Origin: Poriferisodalis sp965237655
Lineage (GTDB): Bacteria; Actinomycetota; Acidimicrobiia; Acidimicrobiales; Poriferisodalaceae
Direction: 5' to 3'
DNA: 64,000 bases
Assembly: GCF_965237655.1 (NCBI RefSeq)
Contig: NZ_CBDEGB010000001.1
Location: forward strand, 744,001-808,000
Shown: piece by piece, positions 9,001-18,408 of the stretch
How the letters are laid out: every line of letters starts with the position of its first letter
Position numbering within the stretch: position 1 is the stretch's first letter
The notes under the pieces: model-generated
What the model saw: the letters and a program-made list of their open reading frames with translations, nothing else
Told to the model about the DNA's origin: nothing
The model's database searches: none
Translations under genes and position numbers: made by a program

Positions 9001-10928
9001 TGCTGGGTGCCGAGGAGTTACGCGAGCTGCTCGACGCCGAGGTGCTGGCAACCCTCGAGCTGGAGCTCCAGCGCTTGGCCGATGGTCGTCGGGCTCGCGA
9101 TGCCGACGAGCTCGCTGATGTGTTGAGCCGAGTTGGCGATCTCACGACGCTGGAAATCACCCACCGTTGCGAGCCGGACCCGTCGGGTTCGCCGCCGGGC
9201 GAGCGCTGGCTGGGCGAGCTGGTGGCGGAGCGCCGGGCGGTCGAGGTTCGCATCGCCGATGAGACCCGCTACGTCGCCGTCGAGGACGCATCACGCTGCC
9301 GTGACGCGCTGGGATGCGCCCTGCCGGTGGGCCTGCCGGCTGCATTCACAGTCGATGCGTACCAAGGCACCGATCCGCTTGACGAGCTGGTGGCTCGCTT
9401 CGCAGCAACGCATGTGCCGTTCGAAGTCGAGTCGGCCGCGCAAAGGCTGGGCATTCCGGTGGTCCGGGTGACAGCAGCGCTCAACCGCCTCGAGGCGGCC
9501 CGACGGGTGACCCGGGGCGCGTTCCGGCCCGACGGCACCGGCACCGAGTGGTGTGACATGACGGTGCTGCGAACCGTGCGCCGGCGCTCCCTGGCCCGAC
9601 TGCGCCGCGAGGTGGAACCGGTACCGCCGGAGGCCTACGCGCGTTTCCTGTCCGCCTGGCACAGCATTGACCGGCCCCGTCGGGGTGCCGACGCGCTGGC
9701 CGACGCCATCACCCAGTTGGCGGGTGCGCCGGTGGCGGCGTCGATCCTGGAGGCCGACGTCCTGCCGGTGCGCTTGGCCCGCTACAGCGGGGCCGATCTC
9801 GACGCGCTGCTGGCCAGCGGAGAGCTGGTGTGGATCGGGGCGGGATCGCTCGGTCCCAACGACGGCCGCGTCCGCCTGTACTGGCGCGACGAGATCGCCA
9901 CGCTGGCGCCGCCGCCCGATGACGAGCCTGACGGCCCTGTGGCGGCATCCGTGCTCAGCCACCTCGGCGAACGAGGCGCCGCGTTCTGGACTGATCTGTT
10001 CGCTGCAGCGCACGCCGCCACCTCAGACGATGCGCCAGCCGATCTGTCCGGACAGTCCGAGCGGGTGCTGGCAGCTTTGTGGGACTTGGTGTGGGCCGGT
10101 CTGGTCACCAACGACACCTTCGCCCCGCTGCGTGCGCTCGGTCCGCGTCGGGGTCGAGCAGCGAAGGCCAAACGGCCCGGCAGGCGCGCAGCTAGTGCGT
10201 CACGAGGCCGATCGGGTGTGCTGACACGCTCGGGTCCTGGTCATCGGCCCCGTCCGGGACGCCTGCGTGCTGGGGGACCGCCGAGCGCGGCAGGCCGCTG
10301 GTCGCTGGTGTCACTGCTGCGCGAACCCGCACCGTCGCCGACCGAACGTGCTCACGGCGCGGCGCAGGCGCTGCTGGAACGCCACGGCATCGTCACCCGG
10401 CCCGGCGTGCTGGCTGACGGTCACCCAGGAGGTTTCGCCGCGGCCTACGGCATCCTGCGTGCGCTCGAAGAGCGAGGCAGCGTCCGGCGGGGTCACTTCG
10501 TGGAAGGCCTCGGCGCCGCCCAGTTCGCCACCGCCGCGGCAGTGGAGCGCCTGCGTGACCACCGCGAGGGCTCCGACGACATAGTCGTCCTTGGAGCGGC
10601 AGACCCGGCCCAGCCCTACGGCGCCGCACTCGGCTGGCCGTCCAGCGACGGCCGTCCCAGCCGGACCGCTGGGGGCCATGTGGTGCTCTCCGACGGCTTT
10701 CCGCTCGTGATGCTGGACCGGGGCGGTCGCACGCTGCACACCTTCGAGCACGCCAACACTGACCTGCGCTGGATCGATGCGCTCCGCAACGCCCTCGCCA
10801 ACGGGCGACTCACCAGGGTCGAGCTGGCACGCATCGATGCCGCCCCAGCCGCCGAACACCCGATGCACGACACCCTGACGGCCAACGGCTTCACCCCCGG
10901 CTACAGAGGCCCCACCCTGCGTCCCTGA
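6072..10928 (+). CDS. lhr: Large ATP-dependent helicase Lhr
   Basis: This is a full-length 1618-aa Lhr, a superfamily 2 3'-5' helicase acting on DNA and DNA-RNA hybrids in repair. Walker A is APTGSGKT (about residues 56-64), the DEAH-type box is DEIHSV (about residue 179), and the second RecA domain contains SSLELGIDMGAVD and QRIGRAGHQVG. The long Lhr-specific C-terminal half contains the glycosylase-like region ending with RRGHFVEGLGAAQFA. A low-complexity Ser/Ala/Pro/Asp-rich insert (about residues 286-333, with repeated SDTAPSD units) interrupts the space between the RecA domains. The ATG at 6072 was chosen because it begins just after the tandem repeat. Confidence 0.95.
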   Translation: MAGVTADNEVLARMHPALGSFSAPTSEWFGTTFAAPTQCQVSGWETIAEGRHCLIAAPTGSGKTLAAFLWAIDRVMSEPEPPRAERTRVLYLSPLRALAVDIDKNLRAPLAGIGLAAERLGTDMHTPTVGVRTGDTSAAERRRLITRPPDIAITTPESLYLMLTSQARETLRWVRWVIVDEIHSVAATKRGTHLALSLERLCELTVEQPQRIGLSATQRPLSEVARFLGGNDPDQPASRHVVITDAGMSSQLDVEVIVGVSDMGDLAAASVAGAPNGNVRVDHDDDCAASSSTGPSLAPPASDTAPSDAAPSLAPTPSDTAPSDASGAAPQTHSNSIWPAIHPRLLELVYAHRSTIIFTNARRLAERLASRLNELHLDGLNRAAEAEGTSPPEGAELVRAHHGSLSREQRLGIEDDLKAGRVRAIVATSSLELGIDMGAVDLVIQVASPPSVAAGMQRIGRAGHQVGAPSVGKIFPRHRGDLVEAAVVAQRMGTGEIESIRFPRQPLDVLAQQVVAMVAVDDWSVDDLLGVVRRAAPYEQLSEEVFSSVLDLLAGRYPSEEFRELRPRIVWDRTTGMLRARQGAGRLAVTNGGTIPDRGLYAVFTTDGSRVGELDEEMVYEARVGETFLLGASTWRIAEITFDRVVVTPAPGEPGKMPFWHGDGPGRPLELGRAVGAFIRSVGDQLPDPLPLDFATDSSDDAVTGLIGRLQREHCLDRTAAENILRYLDAQRTATGVVPDDRTIVVERFRDEIGDWRICILTPFGARVHAPWGIALQAKLAEGAAQHGEGPVELLWSDDGIVLRLGDVWSPDDEAGSQSGPGLDAPDLALDPDEVREAIVNHLPSTALFASRFREVAGRALLLPRRRPGERVPLWQQRQRSAGLLEVAAKYPSFPMLLETSRECLQEVFDVPALAEVLGDIKSRKIRMVTVDTDRASPMAQSLLFDWISVFMYGGDAPLAERRAAALALDRDLLADLLGAEELRELLDAEVLATLELELQRLADGRRARDADELADVLSRVGDLTTLEITHRCEPDPSGSPPGERWLGELVAERRAVEVRIADETRYVAVEDASRCRDALGCALPVGLPAAFTVDAYQGTDPLDELVARFAATHVPFEVESAAQRLGIPVVRVTAALNRLEAARRVTRGAFRPDGTGTEWCDMTVLRTVRRRSLARLRREVEPVPPEAYARFLSAWHSIDRPRRGADALADAITQLAGAPVAASILEADVLPVRLARYSGADLDALLASGELVWIGAGSLGPNDGRVRLYWRDEIATLAPPPDDEPDGPVAASVLSHLGERGAAFWTDLFAAAHAATSDDAPADLSGQSERVLAALWDLVWAGLVTNDTFAPLRALGPRRGRAAKAKRPGRRAASASRGRSGVLTRSGPGHRPRPGRLRAGGPPSAAGRWSLVSLLREPAPSPTERAHGAAQALLERHGIVTRPGVLADGHPGGFAAAYGILRALEERGSVRRGHFVEGLGAAQFATAAAVERLRDHREGSDDIVVLGAADPAQPYGAALGWPSSDGRPSRTAGGHVVLSDGFPLVMLDRGGRTLHTFEHANTDLRWIDALRNALANGRLTRVELARIDAAPAAEHPMHDTLTANGFTPGYRGPTLRP

Positions 10929-10977
10929 TCCCACAAATTCGTTGGACGCGAAAGGCGGAGCAGGATTTACTCTCCCG

Positions 10978-11328
10978 GTGTGGGAGATCGTGACTACGGC
11001 CGAGTACAGAGACTGGGCGCGGTCACTTTCCGACGAGCATCGGGCAAGACTGCAAAGGGCTGAGCACCGACTCATCCACCAGGGACCGAACTTGGGCAGA
11101 CCCATCGCCGACAGCGTTCGAGGCTCCAAGTACAGCAACATGAAGGAATTGCGCCCAGCACGAACACTTCGTGCGTTCTACGTCCTGGATCCGTGGCAGC
11201 GGGTCCTCATGCTCTGCGGCGGAGACAAGTCTGCCGGTCAGCAGGGAGAGAAGTGGTACCGGAAGATGATCCGACGGGCGGATCGCCTCTACGGCACTCA
11301 CTTGGCGAGCCTGTCGAGAAAGGCGTAG
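10978..11328 (+). CDS. RelE/ParE/HigB-like (phage Gp49-type) toxin
   Basis: This 116-aa protein matches the Gp49-like branch of RelE-fold toxins, which cleave mRNA on the ribosome. Family landmarks are the N terminus WEIVTTAEYRDW, then NLGRPIADSVRGSKYSNMKE, RAFYVLDPWQRVLMLCGGDK, and the terminal KWYRKMIRRADRLYGTHL. The GTG at 10978 gives the standard N terminus; a TTG at 10942 would add 12 residues without family support. These toxins are normally followed by an XRE-type antitoxin, but the next small gene does not show a clear helix-turn-helix. Confidence 0.8.
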   Translation: MWEIVTTAEYRDWARSLSDEHRARLQRAEHRLIHQGPNLGRPIADSVRGSKYSNMKELRPARTLRAFYVLDPWQRVLMLCGGDKSAGQQGEKWYRKMIRRADRLYGTHLASLSRKA

Positions 11329-11350
11329 TAGCTGTGTCGAGCCTGGTTGC

Positions 11351-11356
11351 TAGCGT
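11351..11356 (+). promoter_or_regulatory. -10 box TAGCGT of a leaderless small gene
   Basis: TAGCGT lies 7 nt before the ATG at 11364, the spacing at which transcription would begin on the A of the start codon. It supports 11364 over an upstream GTG at 11334. Confidence 0.45.
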
Positions 11357-11363
11357 CGTAGCC

Positions 11364-11528
11364 ATGGGCTGGTTCCGACGTCGCCGCAACCTCGACTTGC
11401 GGCCGCTTTCGGAGTTGCACGACGAGTATTCACAACGTCCACATGCCGAGGCGCTGCTGAACCAGGCAGAGGACCAACTGGCGCATCTTGAGCGCGCGTA
11501 TGCCCCTCGTGCTCAACAGAAATCCTGA
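11364..11528 (+). CDS. Small 54-aa basic/charged protein downstream of the toxin
   Basis: I do not recognise this protein. It starts with a cluster of arginines (MGWFRRRRNLD), followed by a probably helical segment rich in Glu, Leu and Ala. A TANNNT box 7 nt before the ATG suggests a leaderless transcript. Its position directly after a RelE-type toxin makes it the only candidate for a partner antitoxin, but no helix-turn-helix or ribbon-helix-helix signature is visible. It may instead be unrelated. Confidence 0.4.
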   Translation: MGWFRRRRNLDLRPLSELHDEYSQRPHAEALLNQAEDQLAHLERAYAPRAQQKS

Positions 11529-11571
11529 GAGATACCGGCTCCAAGAGCAGATGACGTGGCGCGCGAGCCAC

Positions 11572-11632
11572 CGTCCAGCGAGGTCACTTCGTGGAGGGTC
11601 GCGGCGACGCCAAGTTCGCCGCCGCTGCGGCC
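11572..11632 (+). pseudogene. Remnant of an lhr 3' segment
   Basis: About 61 bp here align almost without gaps to bases about 10482-10543 inside lhr. The translated remnant reads QRGHFVEGRGDAKFAAAAA against RRGHFVEGLGAAQFATAAA in Lhr. No other part of lhr is recognisable nearby, so this looks like a leftover from a partial duplication or a second lhr copy. Confidence 0.65.
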
Positions 11633-11689
11633 CCACCCGCCGCCCCTGATCGCCGAAAAAACCTCTGGTACGAAGCTGGAAGACAGGAA

Positions 11690-11695
11690 TACTCT
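11690..11695 (+). promoter_or_regulatory. -10 box TACTCT, leaderless start for the antitoxin-like gene
   Basis: TACTCT ends 7 nt before the in-frame GTG at 11703, the usual spacing for leaderless actinobacterial genes. It argues that the real start is 11703 and that the frame from 11556 to 11702, which contains the lhr remnant, is not translated as part of this gene. Confidence 0.5.
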
Positions 11696-11702
11696 TGCGG
11701 TT

Positions 11703-12185
11703 GTGGCAGCGGCCGTTTCACTCCCAATCTCCGGTGAACTCGCCGAGCGTCTTCGTGCTGAAGGCCAGGCCAGTGGACAACCACCTCCTGTGTTGGCTGC
11801 CTCCCTGCTTGACGAGGGCCTCAAGACTCGCCAGTTCCCCGGCATCGTCTACATCGACGGGCCATCGGGACGCCGGGCCAGCTTGGCCGGTGGTCCCGAC
11901 ATCTGGCAGGTGATCAAGGCACTGCGCGGAGTGCCAATGGACCAGTACGACCCCATCGAAACGGTCTGCACCGAGTCGGACCTGCATGAGCGACAGGTCA
12001 ATCTCGCTATTCGGTTCTACGAGACCTATCCCGACGAGATCGAGGCCAAGGTTGCAGATGACTTGGCCGCCGGCCGGCTGATCGATGAGATGATCGCTGA
12101 GCGCGAGCGTTCGATTGCGCTGGAGCAAACAGGCGGATCCAGTCGAGCCAAGCTGCGGGGCAGGCACTTCGGTCAACGCCACTAA
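11703..12185 (+). CDS. Putative antitoxin partner of a DUF5615 PIN-like toxin
   Basis: This 160-aa protein begins AVSLPISGELAERLRAEG and contains GIVYIDGPSGRRASLAGGPDIWQVI followed by a helical C-terminal half (HERQVNLAIRFYETYPDEI). Proteins of this layout often sit immediately upstream of DUF5615 PIN-like genes, which is the arrangement here, with only 8 bp between stop and next start. The antitoxin role is an inference from the pairing. The start is set by the -10 box at 11690. Confidence 0.6.
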   Translation: MAAAVSLPISGELAERLRAEGQASGQPPPVLAASLLDEGLKTRQFPGIVYIDGPSGRRASLAGGPDIWQVIKALRGVPMDQYDPIETVCTESDLHERQVNLAIRFYETYPDEIEAKVADDLAAGRLIDEMIAERERSIALEQTGGSSRAKLRGRHFGQRH

Positions 12186-12193
12186 GCCGGACA

Positions 12194-12540
12194 ATGAGGT
12201 GGCTGCTTGACGAGATGCTGCCGCATGCGGCTGCAAGAATCCTGAACGAACGGGGCCACGACGCCGTTTGCGTCGCAGATACCCAACTGCGATCCGCTCG
12301 CGATGAGGATGTCTACGGAGCCGCTGTCGCAGAGGGCCGGGTCGTCGTATCGGAAGACGAAGACGACTATGCGCGCATTCTGAGTCATGCACTCGAAGCT
12401 GGCACTCCAGCGGTTCCCGTCGTCGTTGTTCGCAAGAGTCGACTCCGACGCGGCGGGCAATGCCCTACAGCTTGGCTGATGCTCTCCACCGCTGGTCACT
12501 GGAGAATCCGTCGCCGTACACCGGACCGCATTGGCTATAG
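12194..12540 (+). pseudogene. DUF5615 PIN-like nuclease (toxin), single-base frameshift near the C terminus
   Basis: The N-terminal part MRWLLDEMLPHAAARILNERG and the block RVVVSEDEDDYARIL match DUF5615, a PIN/Mut7-C-like nuclease family found in toxin-antitoxin pairs; acidic residues D6, E7 and the SEDEDD cluster are kept. At about 12459-12462 the frame breaks. The normal ending (AMPYSLADALHRWSLENPSP ...) continues in the -1 frame and stops at 12538-12540. Restoring one G in the GGG run rejoins the frame. The unshifted frame runs on antisense to the next gene's 3' end up to 12625 and is unlikely to be real. It could be a decayed toxin, a programmed shift, or a sequencing error. Confidence 0.7.
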
Positions 12541-12546
12541 GCGTCC

Positions 12547-15500
12547 TCAACGACGCTGCCCGCCTGTGTCGATCTGCTCCATGATGCGCGGTGTCTCGGC
12601 GAGAGCGGCGCAGATTCGTAGGTAGGTCTGAACATCCTCGAAGTTGAGGACGCGTCCTTTGCGGTCTTGGAGCCACTTCTTCGCCGGTTGGTAGCCACCG
12701 ATGGTGAATTCCCACGTCTGAGGTGATACGCCTTCGAAGTGCTGGTCCCGGTTGATCCAGACTCGGCCGGGCGCGTCGCCCGTCGGATCGCTGTAGCGGA
12801 CGCTCTCTACCCTTCCAGTGCCTGAAACCGCGAAGGACGGCTTGTCGTCTCCATCTGCGTCCATCAAGTGGAGCGATACGAGCTCTGCGCCGAGTCCCGC
12901 CAGACCAGCAAGCAGGCCTCGACTTCCTGGCAGCGGGATGCGCGGGAAATCTGACTTCAAGAAGTCGGCGTATCGATGTCGGTAATCCGTACTGTGGAGC
13001 ACCGCGTAGATGTAGTGAAAGGCGTCCTCTGGCCCAAACGTCGACTCCAGATCGCCTGGGGTGTCCGGGAGGAAGCGCATTCCGACCGAAACTGCGAACG
13101 CCTCGGTGTACTCCGGTGCAAGATTCGGTGAGCGTTGGTTGGCACCGAGGCCCATTCCATCGCCACTCCGCGGGTACAAGTACAGCGGGAACAGGCAGTT
13201 GCCGCCTCGCCTGAACAAATTGAAGTCCGTCGGCGCATTCACGGCGATCGCAACGTCCCAGCTGTTGGACCCGACGACGTTGCCTGCGCGACCAGCTGCC
13301 AGGCCAAGATTGGACCCGGCCAGCATGTGATGCATGACATCCGATCGCGGCCTGCAAATGAAGCCGCCGGCCGTACCCGTGTAGTACGTCGCCCTGACGT
13401 CGAACGGCCGGTAGAGAATCGGCTTGACGTACTCATTCGCATCGGCATGCGATCGGATGTCTTCTTGTGCTGATGCGACCTTCCAATCTTGTGAGTCTCG
13501 CCCAAGTGCGTATCGTTGCCGGGCTGCATCTTCGGTGAGACCGCTGAATTCCTCAGCGAATCGGCGCATGTCGTCTTCGGTCCACTGGATGGCGATCTTG
13601 TCCCGGGCCGTCACGATGCCCACCGAGTTGACCGGCGCGATGTCCGTCAGTTTCCAGCCTGCTTCGAATTCCTCGAGCAGCGCATAGTCGCGCGGCACGA
13701 AGAAGTAGTCCGGCGAGCGGGGCGACACCTCACGCCACGTGGTGCTGGTGATGTCGTTCTCCGCTAGCCACGCGTACTTCCCCGATTTCTCATCGCCCCG
13801 CGCGCCCCAGAGATCGGCATGCATGACTTTCGCCAGGCCTTCAAGGCTGTCACCGTGCCTGACGAAGATCCCGATTGCGACGCCTTGCTGGATGTCGAAG
13901 ACGTTCTGGTCGGGGTCTCCGTCTGGGGTTCGTTCCCTTCGCTTGGAGTTGCCGTGCAGGTCGAGCACCAGATCTCGTCGAAGGTCTCCATGAGCGACTG
14001 GCGCATCCCGCGGAACGTCGGATTGTCGAGGTAGCTGTGATTCGTGACGAAGCCGAGCACGCCCTCACCGGTCTGCCCGATACGCCACTGCGCGAATCGA
14101 ATGAACTTCACGTAGTCGTCATTGAGCCACTTTGGATTGCGCTCGTCGAGCGGCTCGCCATCGACCGTGAAGTAGCTCTCCGGGTCCTCGGCGACTCGGC
14201 CTCGCAGCAGATCGCTGATCCACGGGCCCTTGTTTGCCGAATGACCTGAGTAGGGCGGATTGCCGATGACCACCATCACCGGATGGTCGCGCTTGATTGC
14301 GTCGGCGTCGCGAGCCTCGCGAACGATCTCGTTGGCGAACATTGGCCCGCTTGCGGTCTCGTGCGCCTCAGCAAGGGAGTTTGTGAGATACACGCCCAAT
14401 CGTTCCCCTTCGGGCATGACGAACTGGTCAGACTCGCCGCTGATTTCCAGAGCGAGCTTCAGGTGGCAAATGGCGTACGGCGCCATCAGCAGCTCGAATC
14501 CGAACAAGCGTGGCAGCAAGTGCTCCTGAACGTATTGCTCCCAAGCACCGGCAAGTCCAGTGTCAGCGAGACTGGTGCGGACATGCGACACGACCTCGCG
14601 GAGAAACGTGCCCGTGCCAGCCGCCGGATCAAGGATTAGGACCTTCGGGAGCTTGCGCGTCTGCCCATCTTCTGCGGATACCTTCACTTCGGCAGTATCA
14701 GCTAGACCGGCGTTCAGCCCAAATCGCTCGCGTAGCACCCAATCGACGCTTCGGACGATGTACGAAACGACTGGTTCCGGCGTGTAGAAGACGCCGCGCA
14801 GCTCGCGAAGCTTCGGATCGTAGGCAGCCAAGAAGTCCTCGTAGAAGTGAACGACGGGGTCTTCTTGGCGCGTGGGCCTCCCGAAACCCTCCAAGATCGC
14901 TGCCATGTCGGCGCGTGCGAGCAGTAGGGCGAAGTCGTCAATGATCCATGCGATGCGAGCGTCGGTGTTGGGTCCGGCGATGTGCCCGAAGACATCTCGC
15001 AGGAACGGCGTGGCTGCGCGAATACCGCCGACTGCCGAGTGAACGCCGCTGGCTGCCCATCATGGAGGCACCGCGCAGCGAAGAGTCCGTAAGCGGCCGT
15101 CTGCGCTTGCAGGTCGGCGAAGTCGCTAATGCTGACATCGTTGATCAGCACCTCTCGATAGCTCGCCAGCAGTCCTGTCAGCGCCGAGGCACTACCGGCG
15201 TCGTGCGTCAGGATCTGTTCGATGGTGTTACGCAGCAGCCTCGTTTTGGATGCCATGCGCCTGGCGAGGTCAGCTGGCTCTCCGACAACGGGCACCTCAG
15301 CATCGAAGAAGTCGGTGAGCAAGTCCCGTACGGAATCGTCGCCGCCAGCTTCCACGGACAGGCGCCCAGCGCTGTCGAACAGTCCAAGCTTGGCCTCGGC
15401 GCGCAGTTCTCCGTTCGCGAACCAAGGGAATTCCAAGTAGTCGGTGAGGATGAGATTGGGCAGTGCCTCGCGGTACCGCTGGAGCTGCTCACTTTCCTCT

Positions 15501-15739
15501 TGAACATCGAGATTTGTGCCGATGTCCTTGCACTCGACATGTCCGATGGGAACCTGCCGTTGCTCGACAATGAAGTCGGGCGCGCCGTAGTCCGCGTGTG
15601 TCGGCTCGTTGATCGCATCGACGTCTTTGCCGCCAACATCCTTCAGCAGCTTCTGCAGCGCGGGCCGGTAGCTGTGCTCAGTCGCTCGGCCACTGCTGAA
15701 AGTCGTACACAGGGATCGGCGGTACTCGGCGAACGGCAC
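12547..15739 (-). pseudogene. Type ISP restriction-modification enzyme (N6-adenine methylase region), two frameshifts
   Basis: Three overlapping minus-strand frames (15739-14714, 14906-13764, 13968-12547) join into one gene of about 1060 codons. The first carries a restriction-type segment (YGAPDFIVEQRQVPIGHVECKD). The second has the methylase motifs GVFYTPEPVV, LDPAAGTGTFL (SAM binding) and GNPPYSG (NPPY, adenine-N6). The third holds the Type ISP target-recognition part (FRPFDVR-like YRPFDVRATYY). The frame breaks lie near 15015-15020 (between TTCGC and GCAGCC on the coding strand) and near 13970 (DEIW then VLDLHGN); each is repaired by adding one base. No SF2 helicase domain is visible, so this is shorter than a complete Type ISP enzyme. 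As it stands, no full-length product is made. Confidence 0.8.
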
Positions 15740-15840
15740 TGGGCACTCCTCGACATCGCGAATGGACAGCGTGAGTCTCGCCTCAGGGTGTCACATCGTC
15801 CCGTAGCGATCTGAGCCAGCGCGACGCGGCGAACCGCTGT

Positions 15841-18393
15841 TCAGGCGTGGTAGATGGCCTGCAGGACGTCCATGCGGGCGGCGCGGCGGGCGGGCAGGAT
15901 TGCCGCGACGATGCCCATCACCACGCAGAGCAGCAAGATCACGACGAACTGTCCGATGGGAACGCCGAATTCGCTCACGAACGACTCGGGCATCGCCGCC
16001 ACTGAGACGGCGCCGAGCACCAGGCCGAGCACGATGCCCATCAACCCGCCAAATACCGCCACGATCACGGCTTCCCAGCGGATCATCCGCCGTGTCTGGC
16101 GACGCGTCATGCCCACGGCCCGCAACAGCCCAATCTCGCGTGTCCGCTCGAACACCGACAGCATGAGCGTGTTGACCACGCCGAGAGCTGCGATGACGAC
16201 AGCAAAGAGCAGCAAGGCGTTCACGGTCAGCAGGAGCTGATTCAGCTGGTCCTCGGCGTTCTGTGCGAACTCGTCGGAATCCCGCAGCGTCACTTCGGGG
16301 TAGCGATCGGTGACGGTCTCAATCGCAGGACGGACGCTGGCGGGATCGATGCCAGGCGCCACCGAGGCGGCGACGAAGACGTCATCTTGCATTGATGACC
16401 CAAACACCTCCTCGTAGGTCGACAGGTCAACCGCCCAGTTGCCCACGATGCTGGCGTCGTCGTAGACGCCGACAACGGTGAGGGTCCGCGTGGTGTCAGG
16501 GAATACCGCGGTCAACGTGTCGCCAGGCGACAGCCCGAGATCAGTCGCCGGGTCGGCATGCACGAGCACACCGTCGTTCTCGAGTCCGTCGTAGCCGCCA
16601 TCGACGATGCCCGCATGCACGACCGAACCGAAGGCGGCACTGGGGACCCCGGCAATGTCACGCCCAGCGCCGCCGATCAGCGCCCGCGCGCCTGTGCCCG
16701 GCCCGCCGCGAAAGCTGATCGCCAGATCCACCTCTGGCAGCTCATTGAGCTCGACTGCGAGCTGGCGGCTGAACACGCCCGGTCCCTGCTGCTGTGCGGG
16801 TGCGACGTAGTAGTCGGCAGTGATCGACGTCTCCAGCAGCGAGGTCACCGTCTTCTTGAAGCTGGTGCCCACCACCAGCACCATCGTGACCAGCGCCAGG
16901 CCCACCATGAGCGCGGCAGCAGTGGCCGAGGTGCGATGCGGGTTGCGCGCAGCGTTGTTGCGCGCCAGCGTTCCCGAGATGCGGCCTATCCAGGCGATGG
17001 GCGCACCAACCGCCCGAGCGATCGGCGCGGCAACCTGCGGGCTGAGCAGCGCCACCGCAATGAACAGCAAGAGCGCCCCAGCTCCCAGCGCGAGCAGGCG
17101 TGTCGTGGTGTCTCCTGCACCGAGCACTCCCAGGATCACTGCCAGCCCGCCCACAACGGCAAATGCCAGGCCAACGAGCACGCGCCGGCGGGTGCGCGTC
17201 GCGGACAGCACGAAGTCGTCGGTGAGGGCGGCAATCGGCGGGATGCTGGCCGCCCGTCGCGCCGGGGACAGCGATGCCAGCAGCGTCACTCCGATTCCCA
17301 CGACGATGGCCACGATCCAGGTACGCGGTGCCAAGATGATCCCCCCGCTCGGCAACCCGCCGCCATCGCCGGCAGCACTGATGATCTGGTTGATGAGCGC
17401 CGCCACGCCGAGACCGCCGAACAGACCTGCCACCGAGGCCACGCCGCCGATCAGCAGCGCCTCCAACAGCACCGACGTGCGCACCTGTCGGCCCGACGCG
17501 CCCAGGCAGCGCAGCAGTCCCAACTCCTTGATGCGCTGCCCCAACACAATCGAGAACGTGTTGTTGATGATGAAGGCGCTCACCACAAGCGCGACGGCCG
17601 CGAACGCCAGCAGCGCGCTCTGGAACACCGTGATGATGACGTCGAAGAACGCACTGAACTCGTCGGAGACGATCTCGCCGGTGACGGCCTCGAAGTCTGC
17701 GGGCAGGGTTGCATTGACCCGTTCGGCCAACTCGTCGGGGCTCAAGGCCCCCGCTGCACTCACATTGATGTAGGAGAAGCTGTCGGGAAGACCGAACAGG
17801 CGCTGGGCCGTCGGCGTGTCGAACAGCACAAATACAGCGCCGAAGTCCTCCTCGCCGAAGCTCGCGATGCCCGACACCGCGAAGTCCTCGGGCTCGGCAA
17901 GGGTGCGGACATTGACGACGTCGCCGATGGCAATGTCGTATCGATCGGCGGCGAATTCGTCGAAGAGGACCTCGCCGGTCCCCGGCGCATCGCCTCGCAC
18001 GATCTCGATCGCTGAGACGGCGTCAGCTTCGTAGTTGTAGGCAAGTGTGGGTCCCTGACTGCGCACCAACTCGCCATCGGCGGTGCTGACGAATGGGAAG
18101 CCCTCGACGATGCCGGTGACGCTGGCCACCCCGTCGACGCCTGCGAGCTCATCGGCGAGGGAGTCCGGCGAAGGGGGGCGGGTGAGGTCGTTGCTCTCGA
18201 TCGCAGAAATGCCGCGCACCCGCACCGAGATCGGCGCGCCCACTTCCTCCGCGATGTCGTCAAAGACCGCTCGCAGGCTGTCGGCCAGCACGAATGATCC
18301 CGACACGAAAGCCACACCGAGCACCACGGCGAACGTCGTGAGTGCCAGGCGGATCTTGCGGTCGAAGAAGGACCTGAGAGTGAGCTTCAGCAT
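15841..18393 (-). CDS. ABC transporter permease with two FtsX domains
   Basis: This 850-aa membrane protein is the permease of a MacB/LolCDE-like exporter. A first transmembrane helix (LALTTFAVVLGVAFVSGSFV, about residues 17-36) is followed by a large extracytoplasmic domain, a first FtsX block of three helices (about residues 255-375), central helices, a second extracytoplasmic domain, and a C-terminal FtsX block with FERTREIGLLRAVGMTRRQ. The gene lies 15 bp downstream of its ATPase gene, so they form an operon. The substrate is unknown; related actinobacterial pairs act in envelope stress or lipid export. It ends about 100 bp from the restriction gene's start. Confidence 0.9.
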   Translation of the reverse strand: MLKLTLRSFFDRKIRLALTTFAVVLGVAFVSGSFVLADSLRAVFDDIAEEVGAPISVRVRGISAIESNDLTRPPSPDSLADELAGVDGVASVTGIVEGFPFVSTADGELVRSQGPTLAYNYEADAVSAIEIVRGDAPGTGEVLFDEFAADRYDIAIGDVVNVRTLAEPEDFAVSGIASFGEEDFGAVFVLFDTPTAQRLFGLPDSFSYINVSAAGALSPDELAERVNATLPADFEAVTGEIVSDEFSAFFDVIITVFQSALLAFAAVALVVSAFIINNTFSIVLGQRIKELGLLRCLGASGRQVRTSVLLEALLIGGVASVAGLFGGLGVAALINQIISAAGDGGGLPSGGIILAPRTWIVAIVVGIGVTLLASLSPARRAASIPPIAALTDDFVLSATRTRRRVLVGLAFAVVGGLAVILGVLGAGDTTTRLLALGAGALLLFIAVALLSPQVAAPIARAVGAPIAWIGRISGTLARNNAARNPHRTSATAAALMVGLALVTMVLVVGTSFKKTVTSLLETSITADYYVAPAQQQGPGVFSRQLAVELNELPEVDLAISFRGGPGTGARALIGGAGRDIAGVPSAAFGSVVHAGIVDGGYDGLENDGVLVHADPATDLGLSPGDTLTAVFPDTTRTLTVVGVYDDASIVGNWAVDLSTYEEVFGSSMQDDVFVAASVAPGIDPASVRPAIETVTDRYPEVTLRDSDEFAQNAEDQLNQLLLTVNALLLFAVVIAALGVVNTLMLSVFERTREIGLLRAVGMTRRQTRRMIRWEAVIVAVFGGLMGIVLGLVLGAVSVAAMPESFVSEFGVPIGQFVVILLLCVVMGIVAAILPARRAARMDVLQAIYHA

Positions 18394-18408
18394 CGATCTG
18401 GCGCAGCC

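Noticed and set aside
12547..15739. BREX PglX methylase
   Set aside because: The order of a restriction-type N terminus, NPPY methylase and Type ISP-like C terminus fits Type ISP better, and no BREX genes are near.
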